Origin: Lagopus muta
Taxonomy: Eukaryota > Chordata > Aves > Galliformes > Phasianidae
Assembly (NCBI RefSeq): GCF_023343835.1
Contig: NC_064471.1
Coordinates: 6,189,598 to 6,253,597, forward strand
Length of the DNA: 64,000 bases
Direction: 5' to 3'
The notes under the pieces were generated by a model. The model had not been told where the DNA came from, ran no database searches, and worked only from the letters and a program-made list of their open reading frames with translations. How positions within the stretch are numbered: the first letter of the stretch is position 1; every line of letters begins with the position of its first letter. The translations under genes were made by a program, and so were the position numbers. Below are positions 1-12,087 of this stretch, piece by piece.

Positions 1-1812
1 TGCAGAAAGGAATTGGATGTATTATCACAAGTTGCTGGCAGTCTTTGGCAAATTACAGTAGTCGTGATAGAATCTGCATTGCTTCTATGATAGGATACTA
101 ATGAAAATCTATTTTGCAAAGCTTTATGAAATGATTTTAGAAAGTTGCTTTCTTGTTCTAGTTATCTGTTTATAAACAAAGAGAATACAGTTTAAAGTTA
201 GTTTCCTAGTCTGTTTATTCTGTCACAACAAAGCACATTTGTTTAGTGAAAGAGTTGAAGGTGTTCTTCTGTTTTTTGTCAAAACTCCTCTGAGAATTTA
301 ACCACTGTAATATCTTGATTCCAGTGCTAGAACTAGAATTCTGGGTATTAGCAGTTTAGCTCACAAAAAAAACTCAATTCAGATCATGTTTTGTGTATGT
401 ATCCAGAGAAGTGCACTTGTGGAGAGAATGGAAGAGGCTCTTTTCCCTCATAATTTTGATTGTGATTATCTGCCTGGAATTTGTATGTTCAGCATAATTT
501 CATTTTCTATAGTATTTAAAATAATGGTGGGCTTGTGGAAGTGTTAGTCTGACTGTGGAAGGAAAAATGTGAATTTCTTTAAACCTTTTATATAATGAGA
601 ACTCAAGATTTGCACAGAATGAGTTTTCCCTTTGACCTCTGTCTTGTAAATGTGCAAGGCAAGCGTGAAGCAGTGCTGCTAGCTAGTATTCATGTTGAAG
701 ATGCATTACTGATACACTAAGGCCCAAGACTGGAACTCTTCTTTTTTGCTTGGGTGTTAGGGGGAGAGTGTGTAAATAGATCCAAATACCATTTCTGTGA
801 ACTCTGTAAACTGTAGCTAAATATTGATTGTAGAGATTGTCTTGTCATATGTGGGATATTGTCATAAATTTAAATTTCTGTAGCTTACTTACACTAGTGC
901 AAGCTTCACTGTGGAGTTCTGGTTCTGTTCTGCCTTTCATCAAATGCTACACCAGATCTATTCTTGCTCAGAAGCACTAAAATCATTATACGAATGCCTA
1001 CAGGAACTTTTAAGGCATAAACTACTCACTCTTGTAGAATCATAGACATAAGTTGAAGGGTTGTATTGCAAATCTGCATGAAGTAGACATTCTCCAGTTC
1101 TGAATGTTCAACTTATGGCTTTCTAAGTAAATGGACACATTATTTTTGAGCAAGACAGATTTTTCTCTCCAGATGTAAATGGTGTCTTTGCCTAAAGATG
1201 TTCGTAGAAATCCTTATTGTGTTTTTATTTTTGTTATTCTGTGTGGAAATAGGAAAAAAAAGTTTCATGTGCTGCTTGTACCACAGGCAGGAGAAAAGCA
1301 GTTAGGAAAAACTGTCTTTCAAATGGAAGTTATGTAACATGAAAGGATATGGTAACCAGGCACATCACGTTTTTTCTCGTAATCTAATTGTGCTCTTCCT
1401 GTTTGCTTTGAGCTTGTAGAAATGCATTATGATGCTCCTAGGCTCACCAATACCTGATATTCCTCATGAAGAGTCTACCTCTCTCTCGCATTCTTTCTCA
1501 TTGGCAGCATTAGTTGGTGGGCTAACATGAAATAAGTTTTCTTGAGCAGCTTTTTCCTCGGGGGCAATTCTTACTGTAAAATTTACTGCTCAGCAGGTAG
1601 CCATCATTCTACAAAACCTTGTAGACATAACTGTATGGGATAACAATTTCTACCAGGTACCACTGTATTGAGAACTTGACATTTGAAATGGAATTGGAAT
1701 TGAAATGACAATTGACTTTGCATAATGGAATTTTTAAAGTTCTAAAATGGAGGACTGTGATCAGAAAAACAAAGTTTATTAACATATTTATAATTTTTAC
1801 ATTATTTTAATC

Positions 1813-1837
1813 TTTGTGCTCTTTCTAAGAGCACAAA
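1813..1837. repeat. Short perfect inverted repeat
   Basis: TTTGTGCTCTT (1813-1823) and AAGAGCACAAA (1827-1837) are exact reverse complements separated by TCT. A CACGTG E-box core follows a few bases downstream. It is too short to be a microRNA precursor. It may be chance, or a regulatory dyad. Confidence 0.6.
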
Positions 1838-2058
1838 TCACGTGTGTTTGCACAGTCATTTCGTACACGTTGGATGCTGGAGGTAGAAAATAAGTAGTCC
1901 ATTTCAGCTGAAAATAAAGTGACTTAAAAAAAAATTCCAGTGGAGCACAAAATAAACGCAATGAAATAGCTCTACTTCAATTGTTTTTTGAATTCACTTG
2001 AAAAATACTTGGAAGTATTACCTGATGTTATGCTATGGAAATAACTTCTCTTTTGCAG

Positions 2059-2170
2059 AAAAAACTAATAAAACTATTAAGAAAAAAAAAACAAAACACT
2101 GTAAATCAAAAAAAGAACATATGAGCATGGGAAAATGTGAAGAAGCAGAAAGGCAGCATCCTGATGAGAA
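2059..2170 (+). CDS. Weak candidate exon, lysine-rich
   Basis: A good acceptor (pyrimidine run ending TTTTGCAG at 2058) opens a 112-base stretch with no stop in one frame, rich in Lys and Glu. It ends at a possible donor AA|GTAGGA at 2171. Its end phase (two bases over) does not fit the next recognised exon at 9943, which needs one base from its predecessor, so another exon would have to lie between them. The alternative is a chance pyrimidine tract next to an A-rich stretch. Confidence 0.2.
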
Positions 2171-2422
2171 GTAGGAAGGATGTAGTAATTTTTTTTCCTT
2201 TAAGATAAAATAAATTATTCAGAAATCCAGTTCCTTCTCCCTTAAGTCATTTCAGAAGTATGCTTGGCAGTTGTTAGCAGGAGCTGACCTAAGATCTTAG
2301 TGAACAAATGAAAAGGAAGATTTTTACAGATCCTCCCCACACCTTTAGCACAGTGTTATTTCATTATTGATATCACTTGTTTAAGGTGTTGGGAAGGAAG
2401 CAGTGTTTTTGCACAGAGACAA

Positions 2423-2446
2423 ATATATATATATATATATATGTAT
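2423..2446. repeat. (TA)n microsatellite
   Basis: Uninterrupted TA dinucleotides followed by a TG/TA-rich tail up to about 2470. Confidence 0.9.
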
Positions 2447-3906
2447 GTAAAGTGTGTGTATATACATAGTGTGTATCTGTGTTACACGGCAGTTACTTTT
2501 TTTGTATGAAAATCCATATTTCACCTATGATATAACTGCACAGACTTCAGCTTGTCACGGGGGAGGAGCAAAACAGTTAATTTTTTGAGATTTTATTCTT
2601 ACTTTCCACAGTGTGAGTAGGGAGCAGCGATATTTTTCTCTTCTGTTTCAAATAAATACATTACTTAGAGAAGGAACTTCTGAAATACTCCAAGTGATTA
2701 ATTGTGGAGAAAAGGCTAGCCAAGTTACTAGGTGGCAATTAAATGATTTGTCCCAATGAAACATGCTTCTGTAGCAGAAGGGAAGGGTCTGTAGCAAAGG
2801 AAGAGTTTGTGCTAGGTCAGCTGAGAAGAAATGATGGCTTTTTCTTGAACCTACATTTGCATGAAGGCTTTGGAGAAGATATTGGGGAAAAAAAAAAGTG
2901 ACTGATGTTAAAAACTACTGATGTAGTACTTTTGGAAAATATAAATTTATCTTCATCTAAGCTTATGGAGTCAATTATTACGTGCTTGCTGAGGTTTAAG
3001 GATTGTATGCAACATCCATGCACTATCCACATTTACGTATAGAAACTACATTTTCAGGATAACATTACTCACATACATCTGTGCTTTAAGGAAACCACTT
3101 AATTCTGCCTATCATAAAACACGAGGCACTGATTGCAGGCACTCAGTTTTTAGTGATACATTTATCTTTTGCTGACAGCTATTCTGGAGGGAACCACGAC
3201 ATTTTTGAAATGCAAATTGTTGATGAGTGTTTTCTCATAGATTGGAATGCTTCAAGTCAAATAACTTATTGGATTATAATCACTGTCTCCAGAAATCCAA
3301 TGCAGCTGAATCAGTTCTGTAAATCAAGAAAAGTTATGAAAGTGGGACCTTAAGTTTTGAGTTACTCCATTAACTGTGTATTTCCATTATCTGCTTCTGA
3401 AGAAGTAAGTCAAGCTAGTAAATGACTTAAGAATAAAGAACAAAAATGATGCTAAAGGTCAAAGTAAGGATCTTCATTCTCTTGTTCAAGGTGAATCACA
3501 ACAAGAAGTATTTTGAATTTCTTTTCCAAAACACTGACTTCATTGGCTAACGGTTTCAATATGATCTTAAAAGACGCCCTTTTCTCTATCAGGAGTTTAA
3601 AAATGATGTAGAATTTAAGCTGAGTTCTAGTAATGCATAGAACTTAAAGAATTTCTTACATGGAAAAGCTCTCCTGTGTTTTAAATGCTATAAAGCTATG
3701 GGGGAAAGAACAAGATCAAAAGTCTGGCTATTCTTTCAACGTGTTTCTGTGGTCAAGTTATCAAGACCGTTAATTCTCTGCACAAGCTAATTAAAGCTTG
3801 TTGGCTTTGCCACAGTTTATGTAACTTTTCACGCTAACGCATTGTATGTATAGCATTTCAAGGAATGTTCTGTACAGGAGAATCTGTCTCTAATTTCTGG
3901 TTGTAC

Positions 3907-3928
3907 TTTTTTTTTTTTTTTTTTTTTT
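3907..3928. repeat. Poly-T tract
   Basis: A 22-base T homopolymer. No retroposed body is recognised next to it. Confidence 0.9.
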
Positions 3929-4112
3929 ACTACTCCAGGATTTTTGAACATAACATGAGATTGCTTCAAATTTACTCCCGAACAACACACTTTGATTTAA
4001 TTGCCAATTGTTCGATTTAAATAATTCAGGAACGCTTACAAGTATTTTCTATGTTACTTGATTATACATCCTTAGCAGTTTGTGTTTTCTTAAATAAAAA
4101 AACCTTCCTATA

Positions 4113-4215
4113 ACATGACCAGCTTAGTGGCATTGTGGGGGACAGGTTGATGGTTGGACTAGATGATCTTTGAGGTCTTTTCCAGCCTTAATGATTATAG
4201 GATTTTATTCTGTGA
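4113..4215 (+). mobile_element. CR1 LINE 3' end, short fragment
   Basis: The text reads 'ggttggactagatgatctt' then 'tttccagcc' and ends in a degenerate ATTCTGTGA-type tail. This is the conserved 3' terminus of avian CR1 retrotransposons, 5'-truncated to about 100 bp and in + orientation. Confidence 0.85.
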
Positions 4216-5699
4216 CTGGAAATTCTTTAATTTCAGAACCTCTACTCTTGCTTATGTTCATTTTGAAGCCTTAACATGCTGTTTCCATAACATCTGAACC
4301 TACTTATATACTCTATTAATAGGTGAGATCTTTTAAAAACAATTATTTTATGAATGTACATTCCTGAGTTTTATTCATATTACTTTTAGCATTTTATTTT
4401 ATCATTTTATTTTTAATTATATGCTACAATTGTTTTTTGTGAGTCCAGAATGTGTAACTTTATGAGCAACTCAACTATTTCCATCAAATGAAATAACACT
4501 AGGAAAACCTCATGTTAATGTAAATGTAACCTCATTTAAAAGTGAATTTAGACTGGTTTTGGCTGTTTAATGGAGAGTCACACAGGATTCAGAGCATAAA
4601 CTGATGGGTAGAAAGCTATGATTGGTGCTTGCAGTTATTTCTGTGAATAGGAAGGATCTTGGCATCGTTTCAGGCATCCCATTTCCGGAAGCCTTACTTA
4701 GATTAGCAATGAGAGAATGAAATTGATTTACAGTAGGAAAAAAAAAGTATCCATTACTTCCCCCAGTGACAAACATCCAAAAGTGAAGTCAATTTATTAT
4801 GTGGGATGACAGGAAAAGTTGGGATGTAGTTGTATATAGGAGGAAAATCATTAAAAATTGAAAAAGCATGCTGCTTGTATATAGGAGAGATTCCTCATAT
4901 ATTGAACAGCTTTTTCATGCTTGTCTTGTATGACTGAGTATTTTTCTCATGTGATGTGAAATGGTATTCCTGACCATTGGGACCCACAACTACGTAGCCT
5001 GAATTCTAGCCTTTTAAGTTCACAGCTGTTCTGTTTTCTGGGGGGTTGTTTCCTTGATTTCTGCAAAGCAATTGTTAAACTCACCTTCACAGTGAGGTGC
5101 CTTTGGGTCACAAGCAGATTAAATAAATGAAATTCATTCACTAGACCTCATTTGCAATGCGGAATTCCGCAAGTCAGTTGTTAGAAGAATCAAAATGTAT
5201 GATTAGTATAGTAATTGGATCAATCATTGGTTGCTCAGAAATGTTTATTGAAATGAATACATTAATATTTGATTTTGCTTTAGCAGAAGAACCTGGCAGA
5301 CTTAATTTAGAGTGTTTCCAGAAATATTCCCCTTATATGCATGTATTAACATCAGTTCCAGAAGACTTTTTTTTTTTTTTTTTTTTACTTTGTCCTCTGC
5401 ATCAATTAGATCTAGCCCAATTTATCATTTCTCTTGTCATTAATTCAACTTGCTTTTGTTGTGACTCATGTTCTGTAAATATTGCATTCTGTTTTTCATA
5501 TTAGCTTGCGTTTCATTTCTGCAAATGTCTAATACTACTTTTTCTCCTGATAAATCTATTCTTCTAAGTAGCCTTTTGAAACAGGTAGTAAAAAGTTAAA
5601 GACAAAAGCCACCTCATACTGTTTGGGTGGTTGTTGCTCAGTTAGGGATGATTTTTACTTTTAAATTGAGTGAATTTGGGAACAATACACAGAAGGAAT
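4216..5699. other. Non-coding stretch
   Basis: AT-rich unique sequence. It includes a 20-base poly-T tract at 5367-5386 inside a chance open frame (5157-5504) that has no recognisable protein character. No gene or named repeat is supportable. Confidence 0.6.
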
Positions 5700-6288
5700 T
5701 ATGGCAATTACCTTTAAACTGCATTTCAGTCTGGGAAGGGTGAGCCCATCTACTCTGCACTGGTGAGAACTCGTTCTGGAGTTCTTCATCCAGATGTGGA
5801 GTCCTTAGTATAGAACAGACATGGACCTGTTGAAACACATCCAGAGGAGGGCCACAAAGATGGTCCAAGGGATTGAACACCTCCCCTCCCCTTTGAGGAT
5901 AGGTAGAGCTGGGGGCTGCTCACCCTAGAGAACAGGAGGCTTTGGAGAGACCTGGTAGTGGCCTTTCAGTATCTAAATGAAGTTATAAGAAAGAAGGGGA
6001 ACAGATTCTTTAGCAGGACTTGTTGTGCTAGGAAAAAGGAGATGGTTTGAAACTAGAACAAGGCAGTTTAGTTTGGATGTAAGAGGTTCTTAGGATGTTG
6101 CTAGTGAAGTACTGGAACAGATTGACGAAAGAGGTAGTGGATGCCCCATGCCTGGAGATATTGCAGGTCAAACTGGACTGGGCTCTGAGCACCTGATCAA
6201 GCTGTAGGTGTCCCTGTTCATTGCAGAGGAGTTGGACTAGGTGACCTGTAAAAGCCCATTGCAACTCTAAGGATTCTGTCATAAACAT
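5700..6288 (+). mobile_element. CR1 LINE 3' part, decayed
   Basis: This carries the degenerate end of CR1 ORF2 and its 3' UTR. It includes the 'aggagggccacaaagatg' block that encodes the RVQRRATKM-type segment, a 'gtagtggatgcccc' block, and a 3' end 'ttggactaggtgacct' then 'ggattctgtcat'. Many frameshifts and stops are present. A second CR1 copy in the same orientation begins directly downstream. Confidence 0.85.
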
Positions 6289-6299
6289 TTAAGTAACAG

Positions 6300-7745
6300 A
6301 AGCAGGCCGGCGAGCACTGTAAAACTTAAGAAGATAGCTGGGAAAAAATCTCAGACTTGTCCTGAAGGAATGTGGAGGGGCTCCTCTAAGAAGGTAATGT
6401 CAACCAGCAGCCCAGGTGAAGTTCTTCTACACCCATGCAAACAGCATGAGAAGGAGAGCAGGAGGGCTGGGGGACCACAGTGGATTTGGAAAACTATGAC
6501 CTAATTGATATTGCAGAAATGTGGTGGGATGAATTGTACCACTGGAACATTATGATGGAGAACTACAAGCTTTTTAGAAGAGGTAGGACATCCACCCCAC
6601 CCCAGGGAATGCCTGTGCGTTAAGAAATGGACAACTGCCTTTGAGAAAGAGCCACAAACAGGCTGGGACTGGATGAATAAAGGACATCTGGTGGTTGGGC
6701 TCCTACAGTAGGCCATTTAATCATGGGGAGCCTGTGGATGAGGCCTTCTTGCTTCATTTTCACAGGCTCTCATCCTGATGGGGCATTTCAACCATTTGGA
6801 TGTCTCCTGGGAAAACCTTGTGGCAGTTTCTGAGTAATCCAGGAGACGGTGAAGTGTGCTGAGGATGACTTTCTGGTTCAGGAAATAGAAAAACTAACCA
6901 GAGGAGTGGTAGTGGACCTAGTGCTCACTGCAGAGGAGATAATTAAACAAGTTAAGACTGAAGGTAGTCTGGTCTGTAGTGACCGTGCTGTAGTTGAGTT
7001 TGTGATCTCAAGGAATATGCGCCTGGTAAAGAACAGAGTAAGGCCCCTGAAAGTAAGAAGAGTGAACTTCTGGCTGATGAAGGAATTATTGAGTGGGATC
7101 CTTGGGAAGAATCTGTTCTCTGGGACAGAGGTATGGAACAGAGCTGGCAGCTCTTCACGGATGCATTTGTGATAACAGGAGCTCTCCATCCCCCTGTGTA
7201 AGAAATCCTGCAGAGGAGGCGGGAAACTAGCATGGCTGAACCAGCATTTGCTGGTCAAGCTGAAGAACATAAGAAGGGACCTAGACAGACCTGGAAAGCG
7301 AGGCCGTGTAAATGTAGAGAGGTTGAACAGAGGCTTTGGATTGGTTGGTCTGGACAATCCCTATGTGTACAGTCTGGGAAAAGAACTTGGTGAGAGCAGC
7401 CCTGCAGAGAAGGACCGGGGAGTCCAGGTGGGCAAAAGGCTGGACACGAACCAGAAGTATGCACTTGCAGAACATCAACAGCATCCTGGGCAGCATGGAA
7501 CAAGGTGGCTGGCAGCGAGAGGGAAATGACTGTCCTCCTCTGCTCTGCCCTCGTGTGGCCCCATCTGGAGAACTGCATCTAGATCTGGGGCCCTCAAGAG
7601 GCAAAGGGGCATAGAGCTTTTGTTGAAGCTGTCCAGAGGTGGGACCGTATGCCACAGAGATTATCAGAGGTCTGGAGCAGCTCTTATGTGAAGACAGGCT
7701 GAGGGAGCAGGCTTGTTGAACCTGGAGAAGAGAAGATGTTGCTAA
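6300..7745 (+). pseudogene. CR1 ORF2 remnant: endonuclease and distal RT segments
   Basis: This is a broken copy of the CR1 pol-like ORF2, the LINE endonuclease/reverse transcriptase. Around 6500-6590 the translation carries the AP-endonuclease-type 'ETWWDE'-like box followed by a 'GYRLFRRDRQ'-like stretch in decayed form. At 6849-7105 a readable frame matches the end of the endonuclease domain ('DLVLT...GSLVCSDRAVVEF' then 'RRVNFWLMKELL'). At about 7330-7600 the distal ORF2 '[11 protein letters not shown]' block appears and then the 'NSILGSM' block. The central RT catalytic core is missing between these parts, so the copy has an internal deletion and many frameshifts and cannot be functional. 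Open frames on the opposite strand here are shadows. Confidence 0.8.
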
Positions 7746-9942
7746 TAATGTTTTTGTTTACTTTTTTAGGAATGACTTAGTGCTTTCACAAGAAGCTTTG
7801 AGAAGGGACTTTTCTTGAATATTTAATATGTTCTCCACTTAACTGTGGCCCAAGGCTTTTATTTTTTTAAAACTACTTCTTGCTCTGAGTTTAATTCCAG
7901 AAATAATTAGATTTTAAAATCTAATCTGTCTGTGAAACTCATCTCATAAGTAGCTTAGCTTCACTTAACCTACTTTATTGTTTAGGAATTGTTGGTTAAG
8001 ATTATGTTCTTTGTTTAAACATTTTTCACTGAAAATGAGCCCTTGAGTGTGGGATAGTTGTTTGTTTTATTTTTAGGTGGTTTCATTATTAAATGTTGGT
8101 GATATAGAATAGATTTGTGCCGTATCTCTTGCATCTCATTTACTTGCTGCTTTGACATGCTTTGGTACTACCCATTCCATCTTCACTGAACATGTCTAGG
8201 CTTCATGGTAGTTTTTAAATCCTCCTCTACTTCCTCACAGCTCTGATTTATATCTTCTAATTGGCTATCATCTCTAGATGGTCATGAAGTGCCTACCATA
8301 TACTGTCTAGTTTCAAAGTATGTAGTGACTGCCTAGGAAATGTATGTTTGTTTGGTTTTTAATTAAAAAGAAAGATGCTGAGATCTTCCTTCAGAATGCT
8401 ATTCTTCAGTGAGGCTCTTATATACTAGGGAAAAGGCCCAGATGTGATTTTAAATAAACGGTATTCTTAAGGCTTCTTGTCTATAGTAGATTGGATTTTA
8501 ACTGTGGCTTACACCAGTAATGAGAAGTGGTCAACAGTCAGAGAAAGATTCATTCACGCTTCTGTAGGAAGTCAAACTTGGGCAGGTAGGAGGTAGATGC
8601 AGTATCTTGATTCAGTTTTTCTCCTATTCTAAGCATTATTATTGAACTACTAAAATAGCACATTAATGAATGAATTGAAGTTAGGCATTCTGAGGAGTTT
8701 GAACCAGTTCTTATTCTGGGGCAGAAAGAGCATGGAGTTTTAGGAGAAATAAGTATTTCCTTTTTTTGCACTGTTACGTGAGTACTGTGGTGAATTCCTG
8801 AGTAACTGCGCAATTTAAAAGTAGGAGTGTTTTCTACAATTTAGTTACTCCTAGGAATGTAGTAGGTAATGCAGAAAGGGGAGCTGATTGATATGATGGC
8901 TACAGGCTGAAGTGGGGCCAGTCCATGTAAGTGTTTAAGGATGGTGGCCTTTTTCTTGTTCTGTTCACGCAAAGTTACATGTAGGAGCACTTTGTTTTCT
9001 GGCAGGTCTCTGCAGCCCTTGATTTGTGTGTCTGTCTCCCTCCCTCCCTCCCTGACACTTAATTTTCTGCATTTAACTGCGTGTGGTTGACTTAAGTCAC
9101 TGCTAGCCTAGCTGTTTGAACAGTGCTGTCTTGAAATCAGCCTCCTTCACTGGAAACTTGAATAAAAGAGGGACCTTTTCTCTTTTACTTTTAAGATTGC
9201 TTTTGTTTTCAAGTAGGTGGCAATACAAAATATTGGGACGCTTCCTGAAAAATCAGGATGAATCACAACAATGGCCAATTGGTGCTGTATTGCTTAGCCT
9301 TAGCTTTTGATTTCTAAGCGTGTTTGGATTAGTTGGTTGTTTAACAGTTTAGTTTTCTGGAGTAGATATATCAAGATTAACAAAATTCAGATAGCTGTTA
9401 TCTTTGCCTTTTTCCGAAACACTACTGCCTCATTGGCAATGTTAAAGGATTTCTTTCCCTCTAACAGATTCGGTCTCATTCTTGTATAATAATTGCTCAT
9501 TCTCCTGCATGATACTTGCTAGGACAAAATGACCATGTTTAGGAGGCAGCTGTAGATTACTGGGATGATACCATCTTAATTTAAGAGTTGTCATGGTAAT
9601 GCTATCATTTTCAGTGCTCTTACTCTTCCATTCCCTGTTGTAATGTCTCATCTCTTGCTTGTGATTACTTGTAATATCTCTGGGATTAACTATTTCAGTC
9701 TATGCATATTTATAATACTTGGAGTGCCACAGAACAAATGCTGCCATCTGGACAATACTGCATTAGAAGTAATAAAAGTTACATGATCTAATTAATATGT
9801 AGATGAAATAAATAGTATTTTTGCTAACTTATGCTAATATCTTCTGCTAATAAACATGTTTCAGAAGGGAATAGAAGGGAAAAGCATTATTTAGGTGCTA
9901 AATGTAGGTGAATGTGCTAACCAACTGCTGGCCATTGCACAG
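7746..9942. other. Intronic stretch
   Basis: AT-rich unique sequence leading to the acceptor at 9941-9942. The only repeat noted is a (CTCC)n run near 9034-9053. Short open frames at 9116-9489 have no protein-like features. It is inferred to be the intron upstream of the first recognised exon. Confidence 0.55.
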
Positions 9943-10423
9943 GTTCAACTTCTGGCACACCATCACAAGAAGCGAAGAGAAATACGCAACTAGTAGAATT
10001 TGCAGTAACACCACGGAAACAAACTAGACGAAAGCTAATGGATTCTCCAGTCAAAACTCCGAGTTCTGCTGCATCCAAGCACTTCAGCCTCTGTCATTTG
10101 GAGGATTCTCTCAGCAAGGAAGTTCGACCTATTGTATATACACCAGAATCTTGCAGAAAACCAATGCAAAGCAGCTGTTCACAGACTGTGGTAAAACAAG
10201 CATTACACCTGACAGGCCTTCAGGAAACAAATGAATGTAATACAGGTTTTCAGCTGAGAAAGCCCAGTATTACAGACTCTGTGTGTGATGTTATCCTAGA
10301 CTGTGATGAAGATAGAATGGACTCAACAGTAATTCTCGGTGAAGAAACAAGTGAAACAAATGCAATTTCTATTGACTCATCTGCAAAGGAGTCACAACCA
10401 TGCAGCGATAGAATTCTTCAAAG
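9943..10423 (+). CDS. Host gene, internal coding exon (481 bp), Ser/Thr-Pro-rich protein
   Basis: The exon is bounded by a clean acceptor (TTGCACAG at 9942) and a donor (AAAG|GTATTT at 10424). It is open throughout in the frame starting at 9945, taking one base from an upstream exon. The encoded segment of about 160 residues has several proline-directed sites (GTPSQ, VTPRKQ, SPVKTP, YTPES), a basic RKQTRRKL patch and an acidic serine-rich end. That composition is usual for disordered regions of CDK-regulated nuclear proteins. I do not recognise the gene, so no name is given. The open frame continues past the donor into the intron to 10556, but that extension becomes hydrophobic and is judged intronic. 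Confidence 0.7.
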
Positions 10424-10718
10424 GTATTTTTCCATTTGTTTGGGCAAGGAGTGTTATCTGTTGGTTTTTTGTTTCTATTTCCCAAACATTTTAATATTAC
10501 TTATCTTTAAGAACCTTTTTGTCATTGATGTGGAAGTTACAAGTAAAATTAACTAATGTTTTGAAAATCAAACCTTCAATTTTAATTAGTATCAGATACA
10601 ATTTTGCCATTATTTACAATCAATGATATGTTAGTAATAAGAAATGAGGATAACGAGAGCAGTTTTATTTGCCTTCTATCCAGAATACATTTCATAAAGT
10701 AAAATCACTTTACTTCAG

Positions 10719-10823
10719 GTTTGGTCTTTCTTCCTTGAAAAACAAAAATCCTGCTTCAGTACTTGAGAAGCCCTCGTATATGGCAATGATTTCAGCTGCT
10801 GAGAGAAAACGGAAGGTATTAAG
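10719..10823 (+). CDS. Host gene, internal coding exon (105 bp)
   Basis: The acceptor TTTACTTCAG ends at 10718 and the donor AAG|GTAAGA starts at 10824. The reading frame joins the previous exon exactly: two bases there plus one here make an Arg codon. The 35-residue segment contains an SLKNKN stretch and an 'ISAAERKRKVL' basic helix-like stretch. The donor is noteworthy because a solo LTR begins directly after GTAAGA, at 10830. Confidence 0.7.
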
Positions 10824-10829
10824 GTAAGA

Positions 10830-11172
10830 TGTAGCAGGAATGCTAAGTCATGACCTGAAACAGTGATTGAGCTCTTGGTGGGAGATCAGGGCCAACGCAG
10901 GGGAGCTCAGGTGCAAGCAACATACCTGAGTGACCACAAGGGCTAGAGCCAGGTTCCACCCCTTCCCAGACTTCATTTAAAGGTTGGCAGCAGAGGCGAG
11001 GATGTCTTGCTGGAGATCCCTGCCTAAGTGAAGCCTTACGAAGGTGGGCAGCTTTTTTCATTTGCTTCTGCATCTGTGGCTGCTGCACATGGGTTTCTCC
11101 TCTCTAACTGCAGCCTGGGACTCTGCTACCCTGCTGTCATTGCTGTATTTTCCATCACATTATGGTGTTACA
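10830..11172 (+). mobile_element. Solo LTR of ERVL type, related to the 49-55 kb provirus
   Basis: A 343-bp block begins TGTAGCA and ends TGTTACA. It is flanked by TAAGA (10825-10829) and TAAGG (11173-11177), which read as a 5-bp target duplication with one change. It can be followed along the LTR of the provirus at 49077-55076 (reverse strand). Shared landmarks, in order, are TGTA.GCA, a GTCA.G.CCTGAA block, the GAGCCAGG..CCACCCC block, an ATTTAAAG-like TATA element, CTGGAGATCC and a terminal TTA.ACA. Identity is clearly below that of the provirus LTR pair, so it is an older insertion. It is in sense orientation in the intron. Confidence 0.75.
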
Positions 11173-11775
11173 TAAGGTTAAAGTTGACTCCTGTTTAAAT
11201 GAGTTCATATACGTTTCTCTTGTTCTTACTACAGTTTTGGTGTTCTTTCAAATTCAAAAGCATCTTATATAAGTCATCCAAATCTGCACATGAGATGTTC
11301 TGACTCAAATCTTTGACAATTCAAGTTTTCTCTTGACAAATGGAGAAGAATGGTTTTCAGCTAGCTTTTAGTTTAGAGGCTTCTGTTATTTTAATAGAAT
11401 AAGTACAAACGAGTGTATCTTCCAAATCTGCTGTCGTCTCAATAGAAAAACATCATATAATTCTGAAAAAATGTAATTCTGTCATCATCCAAAAATCTAA
11501 TTTATTTGGAAATGTTGTGCTTTCACTGGAAGACATAAGACTGCCAAAATGGGAAGTGGAGAAAATGTCTGACAATACTCGTGGTCATTTCCTTTGTTTT
11601 TCTAATAATTCACTTCTGCTCCGAGTTATGTCTAAATTCTTGTGTTTCGTTCTGTGAAGAAAAAAAAAAAAAACACCCTTGCATTTCATCAGTTCTGTAT
11701 TTAGACCTGGAAAGAGGTTTGGTGGGAGTGGCAGAAAAGCTGCAACTGAGTAGAAACTAATTGTACTGCTTGTTG

Positions 11776-11811
11776 TTTGTTTTTTTTTGTTTGTTTGTTT
11801 GTTTGTTTAAA
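11776..11811. repeat. Poly-T / (GTTT)n microsatellite
   Basis: T-rich run followed by five GTTT units, abutting the tail end of a reverse-oriented CR1. Confidence 0.85.
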
Positions 11812-11814
11812 ATT

Positions 11815-12087
11815 TCACAGGCTCATAGAATGGCCAGGGTTGGAAGGGTCCTCAAGGATCGTGAATCTCCAACCCCCTGCCACATGCAGGGCCACCAGCC
11901 TCCACATCTAATATTAGACCAGGCTGCCCAGGGTCCCATCCAACCTAGACTTGAATACATCCTTGTTCAAGGGTGGGATGCCCCATCCCCAACTTCTCTG
12001 GGCAGCTGTTCCAGCACCTCACCACTCTCATAGTAAAGAACTTCCCCCTGACATCCAACTAAATCTTCCCTCCCTCAACTTAAAGCT
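11815..12087 (-). mobile_element. CR1 LINE 3' end, reverse
   Basis: Read on the - strand this is the standard CR1 3' terminal region: a GGATGTCAGGGGGAAGTTC block, a GCTGTTCCAGCACC-type block, then CAGGGTGGG and TTGGAAGGG...CCATTCTATGA. It is 5'-truncated to about 270 bp and lies in the intron between exons 10719-10823 and 13827-13936. Confidence 0.9.

Larger units (their letters stand above)
1..4112. other. Non-coding stretch upstream of the recognised exons
   Basis: AT-rich unique sequence with stop codons in all frames and only short open stretches. It is probably intron or 5' flank of the + strand gene whose last exons lie at 9943-14463. Inside it I see a (TA)n tract, a poly-T tract at 3907-3928, an 11-bp inverted repeat at 1813-1837 and one weak exon candidate at 2059-2170. 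Nothing else is supportable. Confidence 0.6.

Noticed and set aside
5157..5504. 115-codon open frame
   Set aside because: Contains a poly-T-encoded Phe run and no recognisable motif; no splice or promoter support.
6878..7655. Several 90-160 codon frames on the - strand
   Set aside because: They are shadows of the decayed CR1 ORF2 on the + strand.
10424..10556. Continuation of the 9943 exon frame to a stop at 10556
   Set aside because: It passes a good splice donor and turns into hydrophobic, intron-like sequence, while the spliced reading joins in phase to the next exon.
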